Position numbers and translations under genes: made by a program. From the NCBI RefSeq assembly GCF_020715685.1, contig NZ_CP085840.1:2356001-2420000 (forward strand): a stretch of 64,000 bases of DNA, written 5' to 3'. Within the stretch, counting starts at the first letter, position 1. Every line of letters starts with the position of its first letter. The notes beneath the pieces were generated by a model. That model was not told where the DNA came from. It did no database searches and was given only the letters and a program-made list of their open reading frames with translations. The DNA is from Dermatobacter hominis (GTDB lineage: Bacteria > Actinomycetota > Acidimicrobiia > Acidimicrobiales > Microtrichaceae). This document shows positions 25,530 to 37,223 of the stretch, in pieces.

Positions 25530-26018
25530 ATGCCCAGCTTCGACATCACCTCCGAGGTCGACGGCCAGGAGATCCGCAACGCGGTCGACCAGGCCTCCCG
25601 GGAGGTGGCGAACCGCTTCGACTTCAAGAACACCGACTCGTCGCTCGAGCTCGCCGAGGAGACGATCACCCTCCGCTCCTCGACCGAGGACCGGCTGGCC
25701 GCCCTGCGCCAGGTGCTCGAGGAGAAGTTCGTCAAGCGGGGCATCTCGATGAAGGCGCTGTCCTACGGCAAGGTCGAGCAGGCCTCGGGCGCCACGGTCC
25801 GCCAGGTCGTCACGCTCGTCGCCGGCATCAACTCCGACCGGGCGAAGGACCTCAACAAGTTCATCAAGGGCCTCGGCCTCAAGGGCGTCCAGTCCCAGAC
25901 CCAGAGCGAGCAGGTCCGCGTGACCGGCAAGAAGCGCGACGACCTGCAGGCGGTGATCAACGCCTGCAAGGAGCACGACTTCGAGATCCCGCTCCAGTTC
26001 GGCAACTTCCGCGACTGA
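25530..26018 (+). CDS. yajQ: YajQ family nucleotide-binding protein
   Basis: A 162-residue protein beginning MPSFDITSEVDGQEIRNAVDQA, with NRFDFKNTDSSLEL and DLNKFIKGLGLKGVQSQTQ, all family hallmarks. It has two ferredoxin-like domains. Some members bind cyclic-di-GMP or RNA; a general role is not settled. GGAAGG lies before the ATG. It diverges from tRNA-Tyr and converges on htpX. Confidence 0.95.
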   Translation: MPSFDITSEVDGQEIRNAVDQASREVANRFDFKNTDSSLELAEETITLRSSTEDRLAALRQVLEEKFVKRGISMKALSYGKVEQASGATVRQVVTLVAGINSDRAKDLNKFIKGLGLKGVQSQTQSEQVRVTGKKRDDLQAVINACKEHDFEIPLQFGNFRD

Positions 26019-26075
26019 GCGGAGCGGGGGCCAGGGCGCCGCGGCGACCGACCGAGCGGACCGCCGGGCCCGGGC

Positions 26076-26915
26076 TCAGACCCAGGCGCCGCTGCGGAGC
26101 CGGGCGATGCGCTCGGCGACCGGCGGGTGCGTCATGAACAGGCCCGAGGCGTTGCGGCCCCGCAGCGGGTTCACGATGTAGGCCGAGGCCTCCGCCGGGT
26201 TCACCGCCACCGGCACCCGCTCGGCGCCGGCCTCGAGCTTCTCGAGCGCCCGGGCCAGCGGCTCGCCGGTGCCGAGCATCCGCGCCGCCGACGCATCGGC
26301 CTCGTACTCCCGGCTCCGGCTGATCGCCATCTGGATCAGGGCGGCGGCGATCGGGGCGAGGATCACCATGAGGAGCGCCCCGAACGGGTTGCTGCGCTCG
26401 TCGGAGCGGCCGCCGCCGAAGATCATGGCGAACTGGGCCATGTGGGCCACGAACGTGATGCCCATCGCCACCGCCGCCGCGACCGACCCGATGAGGATGT
26501 CCCGGTTGCGGACGTGGGAGAGCTCGTGGGCCAGGACGCCCTGGATCTCCTCCCAGTCGAGGATCTGCAGCAGGCCCTGGGTCACGCACACCGCGGCGTT
26601 GTCGGGGTTGCGGCCGGTGGCGAAGGCGTTCGGCTGCGGGTTGGGCGACACGTAGAGGCGGGGCTGGGGGATGCCGGCGCGCTGGGCGAGGTCCGTGACG
26701 ATCGCGTGGTACTGCGGCATCTGGTCGGGGCTGACCTCGACGGCCTGCGCCGAGCGGATCGCCAGCCGGTCGGAGAACCAGTACGAGCCGCCGCACATGG
26801 CGAGGCCGATCAGCAGGCCGATGACGACGCCGCCACGGCCCCAGAACGACCCGATGAACATGCAGAGCGCTCCGAGGCCCGCGAGCAGCGCCGCCGTCTT
26901 GAGGTTGTTCCGCAC
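26076..26915 (-). CDS. htpX: membrane zinc metalloprotease HtpX (M48)
   Basis: A 279-residue protein: two N-terminal membrane helices (about 8-25 and 28-46), the zinc site HELSH with the third ligand Glu in SREYEADASA, and two further helices between (about 147-170 and 182-200). The C-terminal THPPVAERIARL is typical. It degrades or cleaves damaged membrane proteins at the cytoplasmic face. The start codon is GTG. Confidence 0.93.
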   Translation of the reverse strand: MRNNLKTAALLAGLGALCMFIGSFWGRGGVVIGLLIGLAMCGGSYWFSDRLAIRSAQAVEVSPDQMPQYHAIVTDLAQRAGIPQPRLYVSPNPQPNAFATGRNPDNAAVCVTQGLLQILDWEEIQGVLAHELSHVRNRDILIGSVAAAVAMGITFVAHMAQFAMIFGGGRSDERSNPFGALLMVILAPIAAALIQMAISRSREYEADASAARMLGTGEPLARALEKLEAGAERVPVAVNPAEASAYIVNPLRGRNASGLFMTHPPVAERIARLRSGAWV

Positions 26916-26986
26916 GGGTTGCAGCGTAGAGCGGTGCGCTCCGGACCGACCGACCGGTCTGAACCCCCGCTCAGTGGCGGGGAGGG

Positions 26987-27484
26987 TCAGTTGTAGTAGC
27001 CCGAGTGGATGTAGATGCAGGGCACGCCCTCGCCGTGGAACATGGCCACGTTCCGGGGGTCGTCCTCGAAGGCGAGCTGGAGGTCGTGGCCCCGCTCGCG
27101 CAGCTCGTAGACCGTCCGCTGCTTGAAGTGCCGGGCGGCCATGTAGTCGCCGTACTCCCGCATGATCAGCACGTCCCAGCGGAGCTCGTACCGCTCGAGC
27201 CAGGCGAGGGTCTGCGGCTGCACCCGGATCGGGCGGGCGGTGAGGAGCACGATCTGGAGGTCGTCGTCGATCACGTCGAGCAGGCGGGCGACCTCGGCGA
27301 TCAGCTCGTCGTCCCCGCAGGCGTGGAAGAAGGCCTCCCAGTCGCGCATGGGGTACTCGATGTAGTGCTGGCGCCGGCTGGCGTCGGACAGCACCCCGTC
27401 CATGTCGAACACCACCGACGTGGCGGGGTCCAGCGGCTCGGTGCGCCAGAGCCAGTTGCTGAGCTGCGGGTCCCAGGTCGGCAC
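26987..27484 (-). CDS. HAD-superfamily hydrolase, polynucleotide 3'-phosphatase-like
   Basis: A 165-residue protein. HAD motif I is FDMDGVLSD, motif II is LLTARP, a later Lys is at HFKQRT, and the acidic motif IV is AFEDDPRN. The architecture, with a short helical insert after motif I (RDWEAFF), resembles the phosphatase half of T4-type polynucleotide kinase/phosphatase and related stand-alone enzymes. The substrate is not clear from sequence. The GTG at 27484 gives a compact single-domain protein. A perfect palindrome lies between it and acs upstream. Confidence 0.75.
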   Translation of the reverse strand: MPTWDPQLSNWLWRTEPLDPATSVVFDMDGVLSDASRRQHYIEYPMRDWEAFFHACGDDELIAEVARLLDVIDDDLQIVLLTARPIRVQPQTLAWLERYELRWDVLIMREYGDYMAARHFKQRTVYELRERGHDLQLAFEDDPRNVAMFHGEGVPCIYIHSGYYN

Positions 27485-27547
27485 GGCGGGCAGGTTACGC
27501 CCTCGCTCCGCGACCCCGGCTCCCCACGAACTCCCCGGTCCCCCACG

Positions 27548-27595
27548 AACTGGCTGTCGTTCTGCCGGCCCTGGCCGGCAGAACGACAGCCAGTT
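27548..27595. repeat. perfect 23-bp-arm palindrome (repeat family member 2)
   Basis: Arms AACTGGCTGTCGTTCTGCCG(GCC) and exact complement, 2-nt spacer, 39 nt past the acs stop. Nearly the same sequence as 14861-14904 behind rplL. It may act as a terminator for acs; the arms are longer and more conserved than an ordinary terminator needs. Confidence 0.8.
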
Positions 27596-27633
27596 GGGAT
27601 GGGGGCGGCCGGGGGCGGGCGGGATGGGGCCGG

Positions 27634-29646
27634 TCAGTCCTCGGTGGAGGCGGCGGCGCCCTCGCGGATGGCCTCGACCACGTTGGCGTCGGCCAGCGTG
27701 GTGGTGTCGCCGAGCTCGCGTCCCTCGACGACGTCGCGCAGCAGGCGGCGCATGATCTTGCCCGAGCGGGTCTTCGGGAGGTCGGCGACCAGGATCACCG
27801 CCTTCGGGCGGGCGATGGCGCCGAGCTTCACGGCCACGTGCTGGCGGATCTCCTCGCGCAGCTCGTCGGACGCCTCGAAGGAGCCGCGCAGGATCACGTA
27901 GCCGACGATGGCCTGCCCCGTCGTGGGGTCGGTGGCGCCCACGACCGCGGCCTCGGCCACCGCCGGGTGGTCGACCAGCGCGGACTCGACCTCGGCGGTC
28001 GAGATCCGGTGCCCGGAGATGTTCATCACGTCGTCGACCCGGCCCAGCACCCACAGGTAGCCGTCGTCGTCGACCTTGGCCCCGTCGCCCGCGAAGTAGC
28101 GGCCCTCGAACCGGGACCAGTACGTCTCGGCGTAGCGCTGCGGATCGCCCCAGATCCCGCGCAGCATCGACGGCCACGGCCGGGTCAGCGTCAGGTAGCC
28201 GCCGCCCCGCTCGACCACGTCGCCGTCGTCATCGACCAGCTCGGCGCCGATGCCCGGCAGGGGATGGCAGGCCGAGCCCGGCTTGGTGGCCGTGATCGCC
28301 GGCAGCGGGGTGATCATGTGGCCGCCCGTCTCGGTCTGCCACCACGTGTCGACGATCGGGCAGCGCTCAGAGCCGATGTGGCGGTGGTACCACATCCACG
28401 CCTCGGGGTTGATCGGCTCGCCGACGGTGCCGAGCACGCGCAGCGACGACAGGTCGTGGCGCTCGGGCCACTCCGCCCCCCACTTCATGAACGTCCGGAT
28501 CGCCGTCGGCGCCGTGTAGAGCTGGGTCACCCCGTAGCGCTCGACGATGTCCCACAACCGGTCCTTGTCCCACCCGGCCGGGCCGCCGTCGCCGCGGAGC
28601 TCCTCGCGGGGCGTGTCGGGCGTGCCCTCGTACATGACCGTCGTCGCGCCGTTGGCGAGCGGCCCGTAGACGATGTAGCTGTGGCCGGTCACCCAGCCGA
28701 CGTCGGCCGCGCACCAGTACACGTCGGTCTCGGCATGCAGGTCGAAGACCGCCCGGTGGGTCCACGCCACCTGCGCCAGGTAGCCGCCCGAGGTGTGCAT
28801 GATCCCCTTCGGCCGGGCGGTGGTCCCCGAGGTGTAGAGCAGGAACAGCAGCTGCTCGGCGTCGAACGCCTCGGGCCGGTGGGTGTCGGACTGCCGGCCC
28901 ACCAGGTCGTCCCACCAGTGGTCGCGACCGTCGAGCATGTCGACGTCGGTGCCGCAGCGGTCGACGACGACCACCGACTGCACCGTCGGGCACGCCGCGA
29001 CCGCCACGTCGACGTTGGGCTTGAGCTGGAACGGCGCGCCACGGCGGTAGCCGGCGTCGGCGGTGATCACGACGGTCGCGCCGGCGTCGGTGATCCGGTC
29101 GATGAGCGAGTCGGGGCTGAACCCCCCGAACACCACCGAGTGGGCCGCCCCCAGGCGGGCGCACGCCAGCATGGCGATGACCGCCTCGGGGATCATCGGC
29201 AGGTAGATGCAGATGCGGTCGCCGGCCTCGACGCCCAGCTCGCGCAGCCCGTTCGCGAACCTCGAGACGTCGCGCAGCAGGTCCGAGTAGGTGATCGTCC
29301 GGGTGTCGCCCGGCTCGCCCTCCCAGTGGATCGCCACCCGGTCGCCGAGCCCTGCGGCGACGTGGCGATCGACGCAGTTGACGGCCACGTTCAGCCGGCC
29401 GCCCACGAACCACTTCGCGAACGGGAGCTCCCACTCGAGCGGCGTGTGGAAGTCCTGCTCCCACGTGAGCAGCGCCCGGGCCTGCTCCGCCCAGAAGGCC
29501 TCCGGATCGGCCTCGGCCCGCTCGTAGATCCCCGGGTCCGAGACCACCGCCGTCGCCACGAACTCCGGCGACGGCGGGAACGTCCGGTCCTCCCGGTAGT
29601 AGTCCTCGATCGTCGCGCCCTCGCTCGTCGACTCCGCGTCGTCCAT
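27634..29646 (-). CDS. acs: acetyl-CoA synthetase (AMP-forming)
   Basis: A 670-residue adenylate-forming enzyme. It has the N-terminal ACS domain (WFVGGRLNVAVNCVDRH), the phosphate loop YTSGTTARPKG, the adenine/acetate pocket WWQTETGG, the hinge GRVDDVMNISGHR and the C-terminal catalytic lysine in PKTRSGKIMRR, the usual site of regulatory acetylation. It activates acetate to acetyl-CoA. The ATG at 29646 follows AGGGGGA. The loop has Ala where enterobacterial enzymes have Gly. No acetyltransferase or deacetylase regulator is adjacent. Confidence 0.95.
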   Translation of the reverse strand: MDDAESTSEGATIEDYYREDRTFPPSPEFVATAVVSDPGIYERAEADPEAFWAEQARALLTWEQDFHTPLEWELPFAKWFVGGRLNVAVNCVDRHVAAGLGDRVAIHWEGEPGDTRTITYSDLLRDVSRFANGLRELGVEAGDRICIYLPMIPEAVIAMLACARLGAAHSVVFGGFSPDSLIDRITDAGATVVITADAGYRRGAPFQLKPNVDVAVAACPTVQSVVVVDRCGTDVDMLDGRDHWWDDLVGRQSDTHRPEAFDAEQLLFLLYTSGTTARPKGIMHTSGGYLAQVAWTHRAVFDLHAETDVYWCAADVGWVTGHSYIVYGPLANGATTVMYEGTPDTPREELRGDGGPAGWDKDRLWDIVERYGVTQLYTAPTAIRTFMKWGAEWPERHDLSSLRVLGTVGEPINPEAWMWYHRHIGSERCPIVDTWWQTETGGHMITPLPAITATKPGSACHPLPGIGAELVDDDGDVVERGGGYLTLTRPWPSMLRGIWGDPQRYAETYWSRFEGRYFAGDGAKVDDDGYLWVLGRVDDVMNISGHRISTAEVESALVDHPAVAEAAVVGATDPTTGQAIVGYVILRGSFEASDELREEIRQHVAVKLGAIARPKAVILVADLPKTRSGKIMRRLLRDVVEGRELGDTTTLADANVVEAIREGAAASTED

Positions 29647-29734
29647 CGGTCCCCCTGTGCTGTGACGTCCGCGCCGGACTGTATCCCCGCCCGGGCGCCG
29701 CACCTCCGACGAGTCGGGGTCGGCGCGAGGTCGG

Positions 29735-30919
29735 TCAGCGCGCCGGCGGGACCCGCCACTCGAGGGCGCGGAACGCACCGAGCCCGGTCGGATCGCAGAG
29801 CGCCTCGGCCTCGACCGCCCGGCTGCGGGCGCGGAGCGCGGCCAGGTCGCCGACGCCCGCCCGCTCCTCCCACAGGCGCCGGCCCTCCTCGACCATCCCC
29901 TGGATGCCCCACCGTCGCAGCCACTCGTCCTGCGAGCGGTCGTCGTCGGGCGCCGCCACGGCCGCGAGCTGGTCGACGGCGACCTCGACCGTGACGTCCT
30001 GGGAGCCGGGCCGGTCGAGCGGCGCGGTCCCGCGGTCGTGGTCCCGGTAGGTCCGCAGCCACTCCTCCACCGGCCGGTCCGCGAGCGACGCCGTCGTCGT
30101 GGCGGCGTAGTCGAAGAGCAGCACCGACCCGGTCCGCAGGACCGCCAGCGCAGCCCGCAGCCAGGCCGCCGCGGCGTCCTGCAGCGGCACGCGGGCACCG
30201 GGCCGGGCGTCGGGGGCGAGCGCCTCGAGGCGCTCGGCCACGTCGGGGTCGGCCGGCACGGCGAGCTCGACGAACCGACCGGCATCAACGGTGACCCGGA
30301 CCTCGAGCCACCCGTCGCCCTCGTCGCCGACCGGGGCGCGCTCGAAGAGGCGGAACGGCACGTTGTCCAGGAGCTCGTTCGCGACGACGACCCCGTCGAC
30401 CGCCTCTGCGGGCAGGTCGGGCAGCGAGCACACCAGCGGACCCGAGCCCGCGACGGGCGAGGGGACGCCCTCGTCCGCGTCGCCGGGCGGCCCGAGCACC
30501 TCGAACGGGTGCGACAGCGCGAGGTGCTCGGCCTGCGCCCGGCGCAGGACGGCGGAGCGCTCGACGAGGACGTACCGCAGCGCCGGCGCGCAGGCCGGCG
30601 CCGCCGCCAGCACCGAGATGGCGAGCGCGCCGCGCCCGGCGCCCGCCTCGACCACCACGAAGGGGTCGGGACGGCCGAGATCCTCCCATCTCGCGTCGAG
30701 GTGGCGGGCCAGCACCGCCCCGAAGAGCGGACCGACCTCGGGGCTGGTGATGAAGTCGCCGCCGGCCCGTCCGGCCCGGCCCCGACCGCCGTCACCGAGG
30801 CGGGAGAAGAAGCCGCCGTCGGGGTCGTACAGCGCAGCCGTCACGAACTCGTCGAACCGGACGGAGCCCTGCCGGGCGATCCGCTCCGCCAGCGCCTCCG
30901 CCGCTCCCCCCTCGGACAC
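29735..30919 (-). CDS. MidA/NDUFAF7-type protein arginine methyltransferase
   Basis: A 394-residue SAM-dependent methyltransferase with the family signature DFITSPEVGPLFG (55-67), the SAM-binding VVVEAGAGRGAL (88-99) and NELLDNVPF. NDUFAF7 in mitochondria dimethylates an arginine of the NDUFS2 subunit of complex I. This gene lies 36 bp after nuoN at the end of the nuo operon, which supports NuoD as substrate; NuoD here keeps the HRG motif (Arg69). Start is GTG. The substrate assignment is inference from family and context. Confidence 0.85.
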   Translation of the reverse strand: MSEGGAAEALAERIARQGSVRFDEFVTAALYDPDGGFFSRLGDGGRGRAGRAGGDFITSPEVGPLFGAVLARHLDARWEDLGRPDPFVVVEAGAGRGALAISVLAAAPACAPALRYVLVERSAVLRRAQAEHLALSHPFEVLGPPGDADEGVPSPVAGSGPLVCSLPDLPAEAVDGVVVANELLDNVPFRLFERAPVGDEGDGWLEVRVTVDAGRFVELAVPADPDVAERLEALAPDARPGARVPLQDAAAAWLRAALAVLRTGSVLLFDYAATTTASLADRPVEEWLRTYRDHDRGTAPLDRPGSQDVTVEVAVDQLAAVAAPDDDRSQDEWLRRWGIQGMVEEGRRLWEERAGVGDLAALRARSRAVEAEALCDPTGLGAFRALEWRVPPAR

Positions 30920-30955
30920 GCTCGGGCCCCGTCCTCGGATGGGACCCGGTCGGGC

Positions 30956-32482
30956 TCAGCGACCGACCGCGAGCGGGCCGTAGCTGGTGACGTCGGTGAG
31001 CAGGCCCGGCAGCACGCCGAAGGCGAAGGTGACCACGAGCGTGATGCCCACCGCGGCGGTGAGCGCCGCCGGCGTGCGCGGCGCCGGGGTGGTGTCGCCG
31101 TCGGGGGCGTCGTCGAAGATCATCGTCCGGGCGACGTTCAGGTAGTAGTAGGCGGCGATCGCCGTGTTCAGCGCCATGATGATCGCGGTCGCCCAGCCGA
31201 GGCCGGTGTCGGCGCCGATGAGCACCTTGAACACGCTGAACTTGGCGTACCAGCCGCCGAGCGGCGGGATGCCGATCAACGACGCCAGGAACAGGACCAT
31301 GCACCAGGCCATGCCCGGCATCGTGTGGACCAGGCCCCGCAGATCCTTCAGCTCGGCGGAGCGGGTCTTGCGGGCGATGGCGACGATCACGGCGAAGGCA
31401 CCGAGGTTCATGGCCGCGTAGATCACCAGGTAGATGACGATCGCCTGCATGGCGGCCACGCCCTCGCTGCCCGCCACCACGAAGGGCGCCAGCATGAAGC
31501 CGGCCTGGGCGATGCCCGAGTAGGCCAGCATGCGGACCACGTTGGTCTGCCGCAGCGCCACGAGGTTGCCCACGGTCATGGAGGCGACCGACAGCACGAA
31601 GAACAGCGGCTCGATGACGTCGGACCTCGGCAGGAAGGCGAAGAAGACGATGTTGATCAGCGCCACGAAGCCGGCCGCCTTGGAGGCGACGGCGAGGAAC
31701 GCGGTCACCGGGGTGGGCGCACCCTCGTAGGTGTCGGGCGCCCACACGTGGAACGGCACGGCCGAGACCTTGAAGGCGAAGCCGAACACCACGAACAGCA
31801 GCGCCAGCGTGATCACCGGGACGCCCTCGGACGGGGCCCTCGCGATCTGCCGGCCGATCTCGTCGAGCTGGGTCGACCCGCCGAGCCCGTACACCAGCGA
31901 CATGCCGTAGAGCAGCACCGCCGAGGCGAACACGCCCATCAGGTAGTACTTCATGCCCGCCTCGTTGGAGCGGACGTCGCCCTTGCGCCAGGACGCCAGC
32001 ATGTAGGCCGGGATCGAGAGCAGCTCGAGCGCCACGAAGATGCCGATGAGGTCGCGGCTCGACGCCATGACGACCATGCCCAGCACGGCGCTCACGAGCA
32101 GCGTGTAGTACTCGCTCTCCCAGTAGTCGCCCTCGGCGACGTAGTTGGTGGACAGCAGGACCACCACGTAGGCCGAGACGATGAACATCGCCTTGAGCAG
32201 CAGCGCCAGGGGCCCGACGACGTAGGAGCCGTCGAACAGGACGCGTTCGGTGCCGTCGTAGGCGAGCGTGAGCAGCGGGATCAGCGCGCCGAGGAGCCCG
32301 AGGTTGGTCACCACCGGCATGTAGGCCTTGGCCCGGTCCAGCTTGATCGAGTCGAGCAGGACCAGCACGACCACCGTCGCGCTGAGGATGATCTCGGGCG
32401 CGAGCGCGTGGTAGTCGATCGTCGGTCCCCGGAAGGACCCCGACGACCCGGCCTGGGCGACGAGCTGGGCGGCGAGCGACAC
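30956..32482 (-). CDS. nuoN: NADH-quinone oxidoreductase subunit N
   Basis: A 508-residue antiporter-like membrane subunit with about 14 helices and the proton-channel residues in a Mrp-type core. The motif region GFAFKVSAVPFHVWAPDTYEGAP contains the conserved lysine and histidine. It is one of three pump modules of complex I. Start GTG, 6 bp after nuoM. Confidence 0.95.
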   Translation of the reverse strand: MSLAAQLVAQAGSSGSFRGPTIDYHALAPEIILSATVVVLVLLDSIKLDRAKAYMPVVTNLGLLGALIPLLTLAYDGTERVLFDGSYVVGPLALLLKAMFIVSAYVVVLLSTNYVAEGDYWESEYYTLLVSAVLGMVVMASSRDLIGIFVALELLSIPAYMLASWRKGDVRSNEAGMKYYLMGVFASAVLLYGMSLVYGLGGSTQLDEIGRQIARAPSEGVPVITLALLFVVFGFAFKVSAVPFHVWAPDTYEGAPTPVTAFLAVASKAAGFVALINIVFFAFLPRSDVIEPLFFVLSVASMTVGNLVALRQTNVVRMLAYSGIAQAGFMLAPFVVAGSEGVAAMQAIVIYLVIYAAMNLGAFAVIVAIARKTRSAELKDLRGLVHTMPGMAWCMVLFLASLIGIPPLGGWYAKFSVFKVLIGADTGLGWATAIIMALNTAIAAYYYLNVARTMIFDDAPDGDTTPAPRTPAALTAAVGITLVVTFAFGVLPGLLTDVTSYGPLAVGR

Positions 32483-32488
32483 GGTCGA

Positions 32489-34039
32489 TCAGCCCCCGAC
32501 CGTCCGGGCGATGAGGCTCACCGCGGGCTCGCTCACGTTGAAGATGATGGCGGGCACGAAGCCCAGCACGACGATGAGGATGACGAGCGGCGTCCACGCG
32601 ATCCACTCGGGCGTCTCGACGTCGTGGATGTGCGGGTCGTTCGCGAACTCCTCCTTGGGCGTGCCGAACGCCGTGCGCTGGTACAGCCAGAGGAGGTAGC
32701 CGGCGGCGAGCACCGTGCCGAGCGCGGCCAGCACCATCAGCGTGCGGAACAGCGCGACGTTCAGGCCGGCGGCGGGCTCGTAGGCGCTGAGGATCGCGGG
32801 GAACTCGCCCCAGAAGCCGGCCAGGCCGGGGAGGCCGAGCGACGCCATGGTGCAGAGGCCGAGGATCCAGCCCATCTTCGGGGCCGAGATGAGGAGGCCG
32901 CCGAGCCGCTTGATCTCGAGCGTGTGGTAGCGCTCCTTCACGGAGCCGGCGATGAAGAAGAGCATGCCGGTGATGAGGCCGTGGGCGACCATGCCGAAGA
33001 CCGCGGCGTTGAAGCCGTAGGTGGTCATCGTGGCGATCGCCAGCATCGTGAAGCCCATGTGGCTGACCGACGAGAAGGCGATCAGGCGCTTCATGTCCGT
33101 CTGCGCCAGGCAGCAGAGGGCGCCGTAGATGATGCCGATCACGGCGAGGATGCCGATCGCCGGGGCCCACTGGCGGGCGCCGTCGGGGAGGATCGGGATG
33201 GCGATCCGCAGGAACCCGTAGGTGCCGAGCTTCAGGAGCACCGCGGCCAGGATCACCGAGCCCTGCGTCGGCGCCTGGGTGTGGGCGTCGGGCAGCCAGG
33301 TGTGGAACGGGAACATCGGCACCTTGATGCCGAAGCCCATGAACATGCCGGCGAACAGGATCACCTGGGCGGAGCGGGCGACGCCCTCGCCGCCGGCCGC
33401 CCGCAGCTCGGGGATCGAGAAGGTCTTGATCGCCTCACCGGTGGCCGGGTTCTTCACGAGGAAGTAGACGGCCACGAAGCTGACGATCATCAGGGCCGAG
33501 CCCAGCAGCGTGTAGATGAAGAACTTGATCGACGCGTACTTGCGCTCCGGGCCGCCCCAGACGCCGATCATGAAGTACATCGGCAGCAGCACGACCTCGA
33601 AGAACACGAAGAAGAGGATGAGGTCCTCGGCCAGGAACGATCCGATCATGCCCGTCTCGAGGATGAGCATCAGGATCATGAAGGCCTTGGGGTTGCCCGG
33701 ATCCGGGATGTGGTTCCAGCTGTAGATCACGACCAGCGGGACGATCAGCAGCGTCAGGGCGAGGAGCGGGAGGGAGAGCCCGTCCAGGCCCATGATGAAC
33801 CGGCTGTTGATCTGGTCGATCCAGCTGTGGTCCACCCGGAACTGCAGGACGCCGGCCTTGTCGTAGTCGAAGTTGACCATCAGCAGGATGCCCACGAACG
33901 CCGTGGCCAGCGTGGTGATCAGTGCCAGCAGCTTGTGCGTGCCCTCGTCCTTGCCGGGGACGCAGAGCATCACCGCCACGCCCACCAGCGGCAGGAACGT
34001 GACGAGGATCAGACCCCAGTCGTTCAGGAACTCTTTCAT
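32489..34039 (-). CDS. nuoM: NADH-quinone oxidoreductase subunit M
   Basis: A 516-residue antiporter-like subunit of about 14 helices. FGIKVPMFPFHTWLPDAHTQAPT carries the conserved channel residues; LIAFSSVSHMGF is a second landmark. It pumps protons within the membrane arm. It follows nuoL by 23 bp. Confidence 0.96.
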   Translation of the reverse strand: MKEFLNDWGLILVTFLPLVGVAVMLCVPGKDEGTHKLLALITTLATAFVGILLMVNFDYDKAGVLQFRVDHSWIDQINSRFIMGLDGLSLPLLALTLLIVPLVVIYSWNHIPDPGNPKAFMILMLILETGMIGSFLAEDLILFFVFFEVVLLPMYFMIGVWGGPERKYASIKFFIYTLLGSALMIVSFVAVYFLVKNPATGEAIKTFSIPELRAAGGEGVARSAQVILFAGMFMGFGIKVPMFPFHTWLPDAHTQAPTQGSVILAAVLLKLGTYGFLRIAIPILPDGARQWAPAIGILAVIGIIYGALCCLAQTDMKRLIAFSSVSHMGFTMLAIATMTTYGFNAAVFGMVAHGLITGMLFFIAGSVKERYHTLEIKRLGGLLISAPKMGWILGLCTMASLGLPGLAGFWGEFPAILSAYEPAAGLNVALFRTLMVLAALGTVLAAGYLLWLYQRTAFGTPKEEFANDPHIHDVETPEWIAWTPLVILIVVLGFVPAIIFNVSEPAVSLIARTVGG

Positions 34040-34062
34040 CGGAAGTGGTTCTCCCTACTCGA

Positions 34063-36357
<2,295 letters not shown>

Positions 36358-36367
36358 GTGCGCTGCG

Positions 36368-36664
36368 TCAGCCCTTCAACTCGTCGAGCTCGTCGATGTC
36401 GATGGAGCGCTTGTTCCGGTAGATGAGGAGCACGATCGCCAGGCCCACGCCCACCTCGGCGGCGGCGACGGCGATCACGAACAGGGCGAACACCTGCCCG
36501 CCCAGCCCCCAGAAGGTGCTGAACGCGATCAGGTTGATGTTCACGGCGTTCAGGATCAGCTCGATCGACATCAGGACGAGCACGCCGTTCTTGCGGACGA
36601 TGACGCCGTAGACGCCGATGCAGAAGAGCGCGGCGGCGAGGAGGAGGAACTGGTTCAGCAGCAT
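36368..36664 (-). CDS. nuoK: NADH-quinone oxidoreductase subunit K
   Basis: A 98-residue subunit with three membrane helices. Conserved buried glutamates are visible in [13 protein letters not shown] and [14 protein letters not shown], part of the E-channel. It starts 1 nt after the nuoJ stop. Confidence 0.96.
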   Translation of the reverse strand: MLLNQFLLLAAALFCIGVYGVIVRKNGVLVLMSIELILNAVNINLIAFSTFWGLGGQVFALFVIAVAAAEVGVGLAIVLLIYRNKRSIDIDELDELKG

Positions 36665-36665
36665 G

Positions 36666-37223
36666 TCAGTCCCGCCTGGCCAGGACGATCGCCCCGATGA
36701 GGGCCGCGAGCAGGAGCACCGACACGACCTCGAACGGGACGAGGTAGTCCGTGAAGATCGCCGCCGCCAGGTCCTGGGTCGCGGCGTTCGTCCCCGGGCT
36801 CTGCACCGCTCGGAAGTCGAGCTCGTCGGTGGTGTAGGTCTTGATCAGCGAGTAGCCGATGACGACGAGCAGGATCAGCGAGACGGCGATGCCCATCCAC
36901 CGCTGGTCGTTGTCGAGGTCCTCGGAGCGGCCGAGCGGGGCGCGGGTCAGCATGATCCCGAACAGGAAGAGCACGACGATCGCGCCCAGGTAGACGAGGA
37001 ACTGCGTCATGGCGACGAACTCGGCCTGCAGCAGCAGGTAGATGATGCCGTTGCCGCCGAGGACGATGATCAGCCAGAGCGCGGCGTGCACGATGTTCTT
37101 CGTCGTGACGACGCGCACCGCGGCGATGACCATCACCACCGCCAGCACGGAGAACGCGACGTTGGCCGGCGTGTCGAACGTGGGCGCCGTGGCAGCGAGC
37201 AACGACGCGACGGCACCGCTCAT
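36666..37223 (-). CDS. nuoJ: NADH-quinone oxidoreductase subunit J
   Basis: A 185-residue subunit with five membrane helices. The family core is [41 protein letters not shown]. The ATG at 37223 (MSGAVASLL) is chosen because homologues start a short distance before the first helix; the upstream in-frame codons are read-through of a tandem repeat. That ATG overlaps the stop of the repeat ORF by ATGA. Confidence 0.93.
   Translation of the reverse strand: MSGAVASLLAATAPTFDTPANVAFSVLAVVMVIAAVRVVTTKNIVHAALWLIIVLGGNGIIYLLLQAEFVAMTQFLVYLGAIVVLFLFGIMLTRAPLGRSEDLDNDQRWMGIAVSLILLVVIGYSLIKTYTTDELDFRAVQSPGTNAATQDLAAAIFTDYLVPFEVVSVLLLAALIGAIVLARRD

Noticed and set aside
27684-27760. Acs phosphate loop with Ala for Gly as a loss-of-function sign
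   Set aside because: All other catalytic motifs are intact and, as I recall, related actinobacterial enzymes have the same TSGTTA pattern.
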